From Gordionus sp. m RMFG-2023 (lineage: Eukaryota; Nematomorpha; Gordioida; Chordodea; Parachordodidae), in NCBI RefSeq assembly GCF_954871325.1, contig NC_088775.1, forward strand, positions 73,137,561-73,201,560: 64,000 nt of DNA, given 5' to 3'. The notes beneath the pieces were generated by a model. That model did no database searches. It worked only from the letters and a program-made list of their open reading frames with translations, and had not been told where the DNA came from. A program made the translations under genes and the position numbers. Positions 22,030-34,600 of this stretch are shown in pieces. How positions within the stretch are numbered: the first letter of the stretch is position 1; every line of letters starts with the position of its first letter.

Positions 22030-23302
22030 TTTATTTTTTAATTCCGATTTTTTTTAAAATATATATTCATGCGAAAATATTTATGATTTTTATCCTTTTT
22101 GAAAATTTATATTAATTAGTTTATTATATAACAAATAAAGAAAATAAAAACTAGACGGCAAAAATTGACAAAAAAAGTATATTATTTTATTTTAGAAATA
22201 AAAACAAATTTAATAGAAAAAAATATATTTCGAATAAGGTTTGACTTATAAAAACAGGAGAAAGAAAATTAAGATTATATTAAAAAAATTTCTTAATAAA
22301 TAAAAATATATTTATAGTAGAATTAGGCGTATTTGATACATAAAATTAGTCCTGACCCCCCCCCCCCCCAATAATAGCATCTCCATCGCGAGGTATCGCT
22401 TGGCTTGTTGCCTATTCAATATTATATCTATAATAAGTTCAATAAGAAATTACTTAAAATATATGGGTCTGAACCACGAATCTGTGCTCGGGGATTTTTT
22501 TTAAAAAAAATGAGTTTTGATGATTTTACATTTATATGATAAAATAAATTATTAAAGATAAAAGGTGGTTAAAGGGAAAAATGAATAGAGTTTAAGTTTA
22601 TTTTTATTATATAAAAAAAAATAGCTAGATTTAAAAAAAAGTTGTTTTTTTTCGTTTTTTCAATTTTTTTTTGTTGTTTTTGTGAATATTTTTTTCAAAA
22701 ATTTTAGGAAAGTAATAAGAAAGAAAGAAAAATTAAAATATGAGTTATTGCTTAAGTCGGGTATATTATTTTTTTTAAATGTTTTTTTTGTTATTTTAAA
22801 TAAATATAGTATTAATGGGTCAATTCAATTTTATTCATTAAATTGAAATATAGTCTTAAAATCTAAGCAATTTTAGGAAAATTAGCATAAAATCTTAAAT
22901 TTTGTATTTATTAGGGGTAAAATATACCCCATCTTTAAAGTTTAAGTGATTTTTTTAACCTTTGTCGAAATAAATTGATATTATTGAAATTTATACAAAA
23001 TAAAAATATCGAAATATAGTAATAAACGAGTCAATTTTATTCATTAAATTGAAATATTGTATTAAAATGTATACAGACAGATGATTATTAAATTCATAAG
23101 AAATTCTCCAAATATTAAAATAAAAAATTTTAGGAAAGTAATGAAAGAAAGAAAAGAAAGATCACTTAAAGTAATAAGAAAGAAAGAAAAGAAAGATTTT
23201 ATTAAATTCTTAAGAAATTCTCTAAATATTAAAATTTTTATATAAAGCTAAAATGTTTAATAAAAATTATAATTTTTAAAAAAAATTTTAAAAAAGATTC
23301 CA

Positions 23303-23382
23303 AAAAAAACGTGGGGATTCAAGATCTCGAATCCCCACGTTGGGATTCCGAATCCCACGAGATTCCATATCCCAATACGACA
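23303..23382. repeat. Right terminal inverted repeat with hairpins
   Basis: Reverse complement of the left end at 8855-8935. It includes the GGGATTCCGAATCCC stem and the CGTGGGGATTC...GAATCCCCACG stem, and ends CCCAATACGACA. Confidence 0.75.
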
Positions 23383-25435
23383 TATATATTGTTATATTCA
23401 ATATCTGTCTGAATTTTTTTTTTAAATAAAATTTTCCTGTTTTTTCGTTTTCCCCCTAATCATAGTTCCCGAGAATTTACACCCCTAGGCATAAGCAATG
23501 ATACCCTGGTTTAAGCAAAGATTTTCATCAATTTTTTAGTTTGAATTGTTTTATGGTGTAGTTTGTAGAAAAATAATATCTAAGAATTTTTAAATATGAT
23601 TAAGTATATTTTACTAATGGATTGCAAAACTATTCAATATTTACATCAATCAAGAATAAGAAAATACCCATCCACTAATGCATTGATTTTAATTATAGTT
23701 CAAACTTTCTCTTTACGTGGAATGTAGTTGATAAATATCTTGGAAATCTGCAATTAAGAATAAGGATTTAGTATCTTTCCATTAAGATTTTTTCGGAAAT
23801 AAATATTATACTATTTTTAGGAAATAATGTTCCCCCTCTTTGATCCTTCTATCCTTTTTAAACTCTTGCAAGTCCTTATAGTTCTGAAAAATTGAAAGCC
23901 AGATTTTTTAAATAAATTAAAAATTATTATCCTTGAACAATACCTGTCCCATCAACAGATAAAATTTTTCTGAGTTCATATAGTGAAATTTATTTTTGAA
24001 TATTTTAATTTGCTTGATTTTATAAATTAAACTGGGAAGGCGAATTAAGAAATAATAAAACTTCATATATATCTCTAAACCGATAATAGGAAAACATAGA
24101 TATGATCATTCATAAAAGAAGAAATTGACTATTAATCATGGCATTATGGATTTTACCCCTATTATAATAATTATCTCCAAAACCGTTAAAATTTCATTCT
24201 GCATGACGATTTATTTCTTACTTATTTTTTTAAATATATTTTTTGGATTAATGAGTATTTTAGGCAATCATTTTAATCATATCCTTATGATAAAATGGAT
24301 TTAGCTTGATTAAAACTTCAGAACCTTAAGGTGAAACAAAATTTAGCTAGGGAACAGATTTTGTTATAGTTTAATGAATTCTAAAGGAATTTCATAAATT
24401 TTCTCAAGACCGATTATTTAATGTTTCCGAAGCCAAAACAATCGTTTTCTGACTAAAAATTTTAATGCATATTTTTAAAAATTAAAATAACCGGACAAAA
24501 AACGACTGTAAGATTTTTTAGTATTTTCAAAACATTAATATTTTTGAAAAATGTATATAATATTTAAATATTTCTTACCATTTTTATTTTTAAAATTATC
24601 TAAATTTTTTATAAAAATAACAAATATTTCGCATAAAAGAAGAGAAAAGTATGTATATACAAAATGCGAAACAATTTTTGTAGTAAAAAATATAAAAGTG
24701 CAATAAATTTTTAAAACCCTATTTAATAATTTGTCAAATATGTATAAAATTCTATTTTTTTATGTGGGACACTTGTAATAAAGGGTATAAAATTTTATGA
24801 ATATTCTTCATTTTCCTGATATAAAAACTTTCAAAGGGGAAAATGTTATGACAGTTGAAATTCTCTTTTTTGAAATATATATTATTTTTTTTCGTTTATA
24901 TCTATTATCTCTATGATTTTTGGGTAGGTATTTATGTCATAGAAAGAATATGTTCCGGATTCGTGGTCAAATATTTATTTGGATTGGCAATCAGTGCTCT
25001 TAACCTATTCCAATTGATCCCTATTTAGTTCACATATATTTTGATTTTTTAGGATTTAGATTTAGGATTTTCAAATAATTTATAGTCGTTGCTTTTTAAT
25101 TATATTTTCTTCATTCATTTTTAATTAGAGATCTATTAATATAGCGTAAAGAATTATTCAAATTTTAATATCGTCAGAAAGAAATAAAAGAGGGTAGGCA
25201 TGGTTAATAAACATGTATGTAAAAGTTAAACTCTATTTGTTTAAAAAATAAATATTATCTGTTTATTGGTGAGATTTTGAAAGATAACTTTTAAAATATA
25301 TCTTATTACGATTATAAAAAGATAGGCACAAAGATAATAGCTATCATTTTTATTTAATAAATGAACAATTCACTTGTATTAACATTAAGTCTATATAAAT
25401 AATATATATATATAACATAAGATGTGTAATAAAAT
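23383..25435. other. A+T-rich DNA downstream of TMEM9, no gene recognised
   Basis: I see no exon or repeat that can be named. The stretch directly after the TMEM9 stop codon (25436) would include its 3' untranslated region on the minus strand. Confidence 0.4.
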
Positions 25436-25600
25436 TTAATTTAACATTGTATGCTTATCAAAAACATTCTTTCTTTGTTCTTGAACCTGACCCTTCCATT
25501 TATCCTTGTGCAGGCCCACTCTACAAAACACATTATCATAAATTCCCATAGAATGTGAGATGCCACCACTTCTATAATTAATAATTGCAGTAGAGTCATC
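25436..25600 (-). CDS. TMEM9: TMEM9 exon 5 (conserved C-terminal tail)
   Basis: A 165-bp exon after a TTTTTATAG acceptor, starting DDSTAIINYRSGG and ending KHTMLN plus TAA. It carries the QVQEQRKNVFDKH motif that identifies the family. It lies almost 9 kb from exon 4. Confidence 0.92.
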   Translation of the reverse strand, partial: DDSTAIINYRSGGISHSMGIYDNVFCRVGLHKDKWKGQVQEQRKNVFDKHTMLN

Positions 25601-28600
25601 CTATAAAAATATACAATTTATTTAAAATAAATTACATATAGATATTCAAAATTTTGTATAAACGGATAAGGCTTGGATTAAATTTTTTTTTCACTTTCTC
25701 TTTCTTTTAAATAAAACTAGCCTGAAATATGTAATGACTGTATTTTGCAAACAAATGAATATGTAAATCAGAAGTATACCAATAGCAAGTATTAGTATCA
25801 AGCTCCATTGATATCGGTCGAGATTAAAAATTATGTTTCTAAAAAATAGATACCACAATCTTAAAATTTTTATTTTGCATTCCCTTCTTTCCTTATTGAG
25901 GGTAGTATTGTTAAATGGCCAATTTGGATAGATTAAAAATGGCCCGATTAAAATTTTAGCCAAAATAATATTGTGTAAGTCTGAAGATTTTGCTCATAGA
26001 TGACAGAAAGGTTTGGATCTCTATTTCCAAATCTCGAGGTTTATACATAATATTATTTTGGGCAAATCTTACTTAAGCCTTTTTTAAAAATCGACCCAAA
26101 TTGGGCCATTTAACTACATTAAGTGGGGGTAATAAAATTATAAGACACATGTAATATAAATGTAATTGTAAATTGAATTTAAATTGAATATAATATTAAA
26201 TTTTCGTTTGTAAATTACATAACCTGAAGGATTGAATTCATTATATATATATATACGTGATATTTTGTATTAAATATACTTTTACTTTACCTATTTTACT
26301 TATTTAATAAAACACTTCATTGGCGACGATTTTTAGAGAAGATTTATTTGATTTATTAAATTTAAAGTAAAAGACTCAATGGAAGTAGCTCCTATTAAAG
26401 TTGAAGATTCAATGTAAGTAGTTCCTATTAAAGTTAAAGACTCAATGGAAGTAGTTCCTATTAAATTCCATATTCCAGAATTCGTCAAAGAAAAAGTAAA
26501 TATTCAGGACTACTTATTTAACTTGGAGTTAATTTATAAAGTAAGAAATATTATAGATTTAAATACAAAAAAAGACCTGCTTTTAGCCTATATCGGAACA
26601 GACAATCTTATCAAAATTAAGAACTTTCACTTTCCAATAGATTTAGAGATGATAAATTATGATACTTTAATAAAAAGCTTAAATTTGGTGTTCAAGGATA
26701 GTTCGAGCATTTTCGTAAATAGGAAAATTTTTTTACGTTAAAAAGATGCAGTGAGACGATTATTGACTTTTCAATTAGGGTTAAAACTGTCTGTTCCCTT
26801 TGTAATTTTAAACCGCCTTTTGATGAACTTTTAAGAGATATATTTATCCTAGGAGTAGGCTTACTTGAGTTGGACAAAGAACTTCGGTCAAAGTATATCG
26901 AAGGCAATATTACTTTTGAAGAGACCGTGCGTTTAGCGATCGCGCTGTCTTCGTTGGAAAATGAAACCCAGACTGAAGTTAATAAAATAATTAAAAATAA
27001 GCCAACACAGGGTTCGAAAAATAATTATTTTTGAAATAATAATTATACAAACGTCAATAGATTCAATAATAATAAACACTTTAGTAACAATTATATTCCT
27101 AATAATAATTATAGACCTAGTATCAAACCTAACTCTATTCAAAAGAAAGTGATATGCTTTCGTTGCGGTAAGGCAAACCACATAGCGAAAGATTGTAGAA
27201 CCCATGCCATACAAATGATTCTGCCACGGACACCTCGCCTGTCATTTTCAAATAAAGCAACCATCGATGCGAAGATAAATGGGTTGCAGCTAGCTATGGA
27301 GTTTGATACCGGCGCCGCGTGTAGTGTGATTGATGAGGTCACCTAGAATCGTATTGGCAGACCACAACTATCACCGGCTTATAAATTAGTGGGATATAAT
27401 CATATCCAAATCGAAGTACTAGGTAAATGTACCGTAGAAGTCAAAGTAAAAAATATTTCAAAATTTTTACTTATTTGGGTAGTTAAAGGGGAGAATTCCC
27501 TTATTTTTGGGATGCCTTTCATTAGAGAATTTGATATAAAACTACCGGAAGAAGTTCGTATTAATAAAATAAATATGAATGTTCCCTCTTTAAATACGAT
27601 TGCTTCAAAATTCCCTCAAGTTTTTAAAAAAAATTAGGTGAAATCAAACTGCAAAAGGCAGTCATCCGAATAGAACCGAACACGTTACCGATTGCATTAC
27701 CAGCAAGAAGAGTTCCTTTTCCGTTGCGTCGAACCATTGAAGCTAAGTTGAACAGACTTTTAGACGAAGGCGTTATCGAGAAGGTGGATCCAACAATAAC
27801 TCCAATCACTTGGGCTACGCCAACGGTTAATATCTTAAAGAAATCCGGTGCCGTACGGATATGCGGAGATTTTCGTTTAACAATCAACAAATATCTAGCG
27901 ATCGATAACGATTTACTACCAACTTTCGTCGACCTAACAAATAAGATCGCGGGTGGTAAAATATTTTCAACAATAGATTTAAGAGATGCATTTTTACAAT
28001 TCGGAGTTAGTCCAGAATGTAGGGACCTTTTAGTAATTTCGACACATGTCGGTTATTACCGATACCAAAGAATTCCATTTGGTTTGACTAGCGCTCCGAT
28101 AATATTCCAACGCTTTATGAAAAACCTATTAAAGGGAATTCCTATGGTTAGTGTATTTTTAGACGACATAATTATTGCAGGTGAGAATAATTCCGATCAC
28201 ATAGTTAATTTGGAAGAAGTATTAAGAAGGCTGGACTGACCACGACGACCGATAAAATTAAAATCGGAGAAAAGTCAGTCACTTATTTAGGTCATGTTAT
28301 TGACAGTTTCGGAATTCACCCTACAGAAGATAAGATCAGCGCTATAAAAAATTTTAAAACACCTTTCAATGTTAAAGAACTACGTTCATTTCTTGGAATA
28401 GTGAATTATCATGAGGCATTTATTAAAAATTTGCATTCTATTTGTGCACCTTTACACCGACTAACGAGTAAAAATGTTGGTTGGTTTTGGTCAGCTAAAG
28501 AAAATGAAATATTTATTAAAGTTAAAAATATATTGTCAAAAGAAGATACAATAATTCCTTATTCAGCCGATATCCCTGTCGTGATTTTTTGTGACGCTTC

Positions 28601-31600
28601 CGAAGATGGTCTAGGAGCTGTTATTGCACACCGATTTCTTACTGGCCAGGAGAAACCGATTGCTTACGCATCGAGGACACTTTCGGCGGCTGAAAAGAAT
28701 TATGCCACAATTGATCGGGAGGCTTCGGCGATCATGTTCGCTATCGAGAAGTTTAATAAATATATTTTTGGAAGACATTTTATCTTGGTTACTGATCATA
28801 AACCATTACAATATATTTTAGGTGATAAAAGATATCTTAACAAAATAACAAATAACCGTTTAATACGGTGGGCGACGAAGCTATTAAATTATGATTATGA
28901 GATAATATATAGACCAGGTAATCATAACAAATGTGCCGATGCTCTGTCCCGTTTGGGGGTAGAGAAAGCAAAAACCAATGATGTTACAAAAAAATTCGAA
29001 GAAGAAATCAGAGGATTAAAAATTAATTTAATAGAAGATTTATCTTTCACTCGCAGTAAAGTCGTAAGTGAAACGAGCAATGATATAAGCCTAAAAGAGA
29101 TTATTAAATTAATAAAAAATTATTGGTATATTGATAATATAAATAATTATTCGGAGATTGTAAAAAAATATATTTCGATTAAAGATAATATTTCGTTCGA
29201 AGAAGGATTATTATTTTATAATGATAGAATTATTATTCCAGATATTTTAAAAAAGGAGGTTTTATATGTGATTCATCGAGGACATCCTGGGATAGTGGGG
29301 ATGAAATCATTGTGTAGATATTACGTTTTTTGGACAAATCTCGATACTGATGTTGAAGACTTTGTTAAATGTTGTAAGAGTTGTCAAGAAGGAAGGCCGG
29401 GAGCTAAAGAAGTGCCATTATACAATTGGAACATTCCTACCCGACCTTGGGAACGATTACACATTGATTTGACAGGCTCCGTATCTGGAAAGTATTGGTT
29501 AATTTGCGTAGACGCTTTTACCAAATGGGTTGAAGTTGCAATTTTAACACATATTAATTCGGCGAGTGTAATAAATAATCTGCGTAATTATTTCGCTAGA
29601 TTTGGGTTACCTCGCTACATTGTCTCAGATAACGGTACTCAGTTTACTGGGTCTGAATTCAAAACGTTTCTTTTTAAAAACAATATAAAACATTTTAGAT
29701 CGGCCCCTTATAGCCACAAATCGAATGGTTTGGCTGAACGATATATACGGACGATAAAGACGCGTTTCTATGCTGGAAGGAGATGTGGGACTCCGGACCA
29801 GTTAAATTTAGCGAATGTTTTAATTACTCACCGTAATACTCCCAATGCAACTACTGATAAATCCCCTGCCGAGATGATGTTTGGAAGGTCGCTTAGGACG
29901 ATATTAGATAAGTGGAAATTATCAACGAGAGAAAGGACGGAAAACGCACTATGGAAACAAAAGTACTACAAAGATAGAAGTGTTGAACCTCGGGAGTTTG
30001 AAGAGCAGCAAAAATTTTGGATAGCAAACGAAAGGACATCAGGGTGGCATGAAGGAAAAGTGTTACAACGAAAAAGTGCAATATGGTACGATGTGGAATC
30101 AGAGGGGATCGTTAAAAACAAGCATGCAGATCAATTGAGGGATGCACATATACAAGAGAAGGAAATACCCGTTACGTTGACAGAAGAAGTGGAAAAGGCA
30201 GAACATGAGAATACAACTCTTGAAAAAAGAGTTTCGAAACCCCCACTACGTTATCACGATGAATTCAATTTATAGTGGGGAGAACTGTAATATAAATGTA
30301 ATTGTAAATTGAATTTAAATTGAATATATTAACTTTTCGTTTGTAAATTACATAACCTGAAGGATTGAATTCATTATATATATATACGTGATATTTTGTA
30401 TTAAATATAATTTTAATTACTTTACCTATTTTACTTATTTAATAAAACACTTCAACACAAATATTTGTGTACCTTAAGCCCTCCCTATTCAATTTTTTAA
30501 ATTTATAACTTAATTAGAATTTTTTTCTGAAGTAACCCTTAATTATTTATAGGTTGGTATAATTCGATTCCAAACCACGGCACAATTAGAATGACACTAT
30601 CTAGCAATACCAGCTACTACACTGATATCAGAAATTTTTCAGAAATCATCCAATAGCAGTGGTTGGAATATGTTGAGAGGAATATTGTTGTCATAATTTT
30701 ATTATTCTAACTATATTAGGTCTAGAGAATAAAAATTAATTACCCGTAATTTAAATTGATTTTTTATTTCCAAACCCTAATGATGAAAACAGTAATATTA
30801 AAATTTTGAAGAAAAAGTAAAAGGAAGGAAATGAATTAATAGATATTTTAATAAAGTTTAAGAACTGGGACCATCTTTTGGAATTTTCATAAACTAGAAT
30901 TTCAACCCATTTAAAAATTTTCAAAATGGTTCCAATAAAGTTGTACAATAAATATTGTGTGATTCATTTTATAGGGTTTATTTATTTTTTTAATTTTTTT
31001 AGTTAATAGCTTTAACAAAGTTTGGAACTGAAATAAGAACCTTGCATCAATCACATTCGAATTTAAGAACCAGAACCCACATTCGAAACCTCCAGGTTAC
31101 CCAGTATGCAAAAGAATGAATTGGTCTGTATTTGGAAAAGATAAGAAGTTCAAACTTATTGAAGTTATTCCGAACTCAGATGGGGGGGGGGTAAATTAAT
31201 TTGTAACTGAGATTTGGATGAAAAGAATATAATCATCAATAAAAAGGACTTATAAAATGATAAAAGATGGATATGCATATTCTTTTTGCACAGCTTTCAA
31301 TAGAGATTTATGAGTGAATGTTATGAAAGTAAATCCCAATCTCACTTAGAAAATGTGCTATTAGGAGCTTCGTGTTTAGGGCTGAAATTTGACAAGCAAT
31401 TGATTTGGATATGGAAGGTAGGAAGAGTATTATCAAATTAAGCAAATGATGATAAGAAAGCTGGTATATCTAGGGACATCAGTGAATGAAGGCCTAAACC
31501 ACCTGATGAAAAGGTCATTCAATGTCAAATGAATCAGCCCACAGTCAACCCCATTGATTTCGATAAAAATTTGTAAGCAGGTTATATATGTTCTATTTTA

Positions 31601-34600
31601 TTTAAAACAAAATCTAGATCATTAGATACAAAATCTTATATTTTATGAAAGGGCTCAAAGAATCTTAATTTTCTTGCTTATTTGCACAGGTGAAAGAGAC
31701 TTGCATCCAAGAAAGTAATGCAAATATTTAAATAATTCATGTGTAATAAATTATAAAAGTTTCAGGATGGGTTGTTTTTATGCTGTGCCAATAATAAATA
31801 TTGGATAGGCACCGATATTTAGTGTTTTCAAAAAATATAAGATTGGGTCAATATTTTTTAAAAAACCAATCTCATTTTTTATTGTTTTTGTATATTTTAT
31901 AAATAATTTCATAATAATAATTTAATGAAAGAAACTAAAATACAATTTATTGCTGTAATGTTTAAAAAAAATTGTTAAAAATTTACACTTTTTTTATATT
32001 ATCTGCAACAAGAAAAGGATTTTAAAATATTTAATGAATCACATAATGGCTCCAATTTGCCAATTTTTAAAAATGGTTACTCAAGATTTTGGTCAAAAGT
32101 AAATTACTCAAGCTTTTTAATTTTGCCCACAGATAGTATTGAGGCTTAGTTAATATAATTTTGCAAAAATCTTGTAGTCCTTTTTAAAAACCGGCTAAAT
32201 AAAGTTGTTTAAACACTACATTTACACCACAAACATTTCAAGTATTTTAAATGAGTTTATTAACTTAGAATAAAAAAAACACTTATCATTTGTGAAAGTT
32301 AAATTGTTTTTTTATAGAAAATAATGATATTTTTATGATATTGATATAAAGATAGATGGTATATAAATATCGAATCAGTTTTTTTTGTATTATTGGAAAA
32401 TATTGAATTGGTGAAAAATTTGGATCAACACACCATAAGTTGCTATAAACACTATTAAAATGAGCATAGGTAGTAGATATCTGTAAAGCCTGGCCTGTTA
32501 AATAAATTTGCACAAGTTGCTTGGCAGTAAAATTTTATACATCGACAGGTCTGGCCCATAAATTTTTTTTTACATGAATTTCCTGTCCGTCATAATCTAT
32601 ATTTCTCCTAGTGATAATCAAGGTTCTTATATAACTGCTCTAAGATAACCTATTTCTTTCTAAAAAACATTTATTTATCTCACATGCTTGATATCTGTAT
32701 TAAGAATTTGTAATTAGATCATATCATGAAACTTGATTAATTTTAACGGGCATAATTAAAATGTGCGCCGTAAACTATGGGCCCATACGCGCCCTCTATC
32801 AAAGAAGTTTAATTAAAATTATATTAATAAAAAATCGTATAGCTTTATAAGATGATTTAGAAAATATTTTTTTAATTTAAAAAAAAATGGTAACATAGTA
32901 AAATTTTTTAAAAATAATTTTTTTTTACATGACTAAAATACGCGCCCTCTATCAAAGAAACTTAATTTATAAAAAAATGAATGCAGAATCATATATAGTT
33001 TATTAAAAGGTATCAAAAAATGATAATATTATATTTCAAAATTTTTTTATAACTTAGTGGGGTTTGAAAAACATTTTTTTGACGAAACCAAGCGCCCCTA
33101 CACGTCAGAGACCTTCATGGGCTTTAATTTTTTGACCAAGCCCAGCCCAGCCCAGGCTTGAAGTAAAAAAATTTTTTGGCCCAAGCCCAGCCTATATTTA
33201 ATGCTAAAAAAAATTCCCAAACTAATAATAAGTTTCACAAAAATTTCCCAAGCCTGGCCCATGCCAATATACAAAAAATTAATTTTTTTTTATTTAATGA
33301 AAATTAACAATATTTAAATATATTTAGGCAATCATTTTGTTTACAATACTGAAATTTATTATTAGAAGAAAAAAAAGCAATTAGCAACTGTTTTAAATAA
33401 TTTAAATTTAATAATTTTAGACCCAAGCCCATTAAAAAAAATTTTAAAAACCCAGGCCTGGCCCAGACCTGCTAGAAAATATGATATTGCAGGCTGCAGG
33501 CCAGCCCATAAATATCTCTGCTATACGCCCCCAGTAAATATACATTATTTTAAAAAAATGTAAGCATATCATATTAAATTCATTAAAAGGTTTAGAAAAT
33601 GTTAATATTAAGTTTATAAATTTTTATAACTTAGTGGGCTTTTGAAAAAACACTATTTTTCTTTTTTTTGACTAAAATATGTGTCTCTTACGAACCTCCG
33701 TAAATATACATTCTTTTTAAAAAATGAATGCAGAATCATGTTTAGCTTTTCAAGGAAATTCATTTCAATAATTAAATTTTTTTTAAAAAAAGTGAATAAT
33801 ACCATTTTCTGAATCTCCTTGAAAAGCTAAACATGATTATGCATTTATTTTCATAAAATAAAGTATATTTATGGAGGGTGCATAATTTTAGTCAAAAAAT
33901 CTATAAACTTAATATTAACATTAAATCCTTATGAGCTTAATATGATTATGCTTTCATTTTTTAAAAATAATGTATATTTGCCAGGGGCACATAGTTTAGT
34001 CAAAAAAAAATATGTTTTTACAAAAGCCCACTAAGTTATAAAAAAATTTAAAATATAATATTAACATTTTTGATTCCTTTTAATAAGCTATATATGATTC
34101 TTGGTTCATTTTTTATAAATTAAGCTTCTTTGATAGAGGGCACAAGGAGCAATTTTAGTCATGTAAAAAAATTATTTTTTTAAAATTTTAATATTGCCAT
34201 TTTTTTTAAATTAAAAAAAATATTTTCTAAATCATCTTATAAAGCTAAATACAATTATATATTAATATAATTTAAACTAAGCTTCATTGATAGAAGACAC
34301 ATAGGAGCATGTATTTTAGTCATGTCCTATTTTCAAATAAATTTATTAGTTTTAAATTCAAAAAAATATATGAAAATTTTAATGCCTGGGCTGGCCTATT
34401 AAAGTCACATAAAATGCCTCTGACTTCTTATGTATAAATTGTCTGGTTTGGCCCAAAAATTCTTTTAGGCCTAATATAAATTTTTCGATGGGCCAGGCAT
34501 TGAGATCTCAAATAGGTTCGTATAAAAACTGTTATTCAAGTAACATAAAAAAACTTACGCCTTCATTGTGATATTCTGTATAGAAATCTGGACTAGGTTT

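Larger units (their letters stand above)
8855..23382. mobile_element. Giant palindromic Ginger/KRBA2-type integrase transposon
   Basis: Positions 8855-15526 and 16619-23382 are near-identical inverted arms; paired positions sum to 32,145 over most of the length. All longer reading frames occur twice with identical translations, once on each strand. The outer ends read TGTCGTATTGGGATATGG and its reverse complement, flanked by TATA on both sides (a possible 4-bp target duplication in A+T-rich DNA). Each arm carries an integrase gene reading outward: HHCC zinc domain, D,D-35-E-type core, linker exons with short introns, a C-terminal domain and a cysteine-rich tail. The spacer (15527-16618) is satellite DNA. 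The arms are not perfect copies: small indels and substitutions are visible, and about 95 bp extra lies near 23160-23250 on the right. An assembly artefact from two haplotypes cannot be excluded. Confidence 0.7.
26150..30454 (+). mobile_element. Ty3/gypsy LTR retrotransposon (Mag/K02A2.6-like), fossil, in TMEM9 intron 4
   Basis: A 4.3 kb element in outline complete: LTRs at both ends (170 and 169 bp, TG...CA), a 5-bp target duplication ACACA at 26145-26149 and 30455-30459, a primer-binding site starting TGGCGACGA just after the 5' LTR, and a purine tract (AGTGGGGAGAAC) before the 3' LTR. Parts in order are gag with a CCHC knuckle, protease, reverse transcriptase, RNase H and integrase. The LTRs differ by a few small changes, so the insertion is fairly young. 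The coding region is broken in roughly four or five places. It lies antisense to TMEM9. Confidence 0.92.

Noticed and set aside
8855-23382. Polinton/Maverick interpretation of the large palindrome
   Set aside because: There is an integrase and a long inverted structure, but no DNA polymerase B, packaging ATPase or capsid frame, and the integrase has KRBA2/Ginger features with a cysteine-rich tail.
25691-25963. 90-codon minus-strand frame with a hydrophobic segment next to TMEM9 exon 5
   Set aside because: At first it looked like the TMEM9 membrane exon, but the real membrane exon, with correct phase and conserved flanks, is at 34559-34684. This frame is A+T-rich intron sequence.
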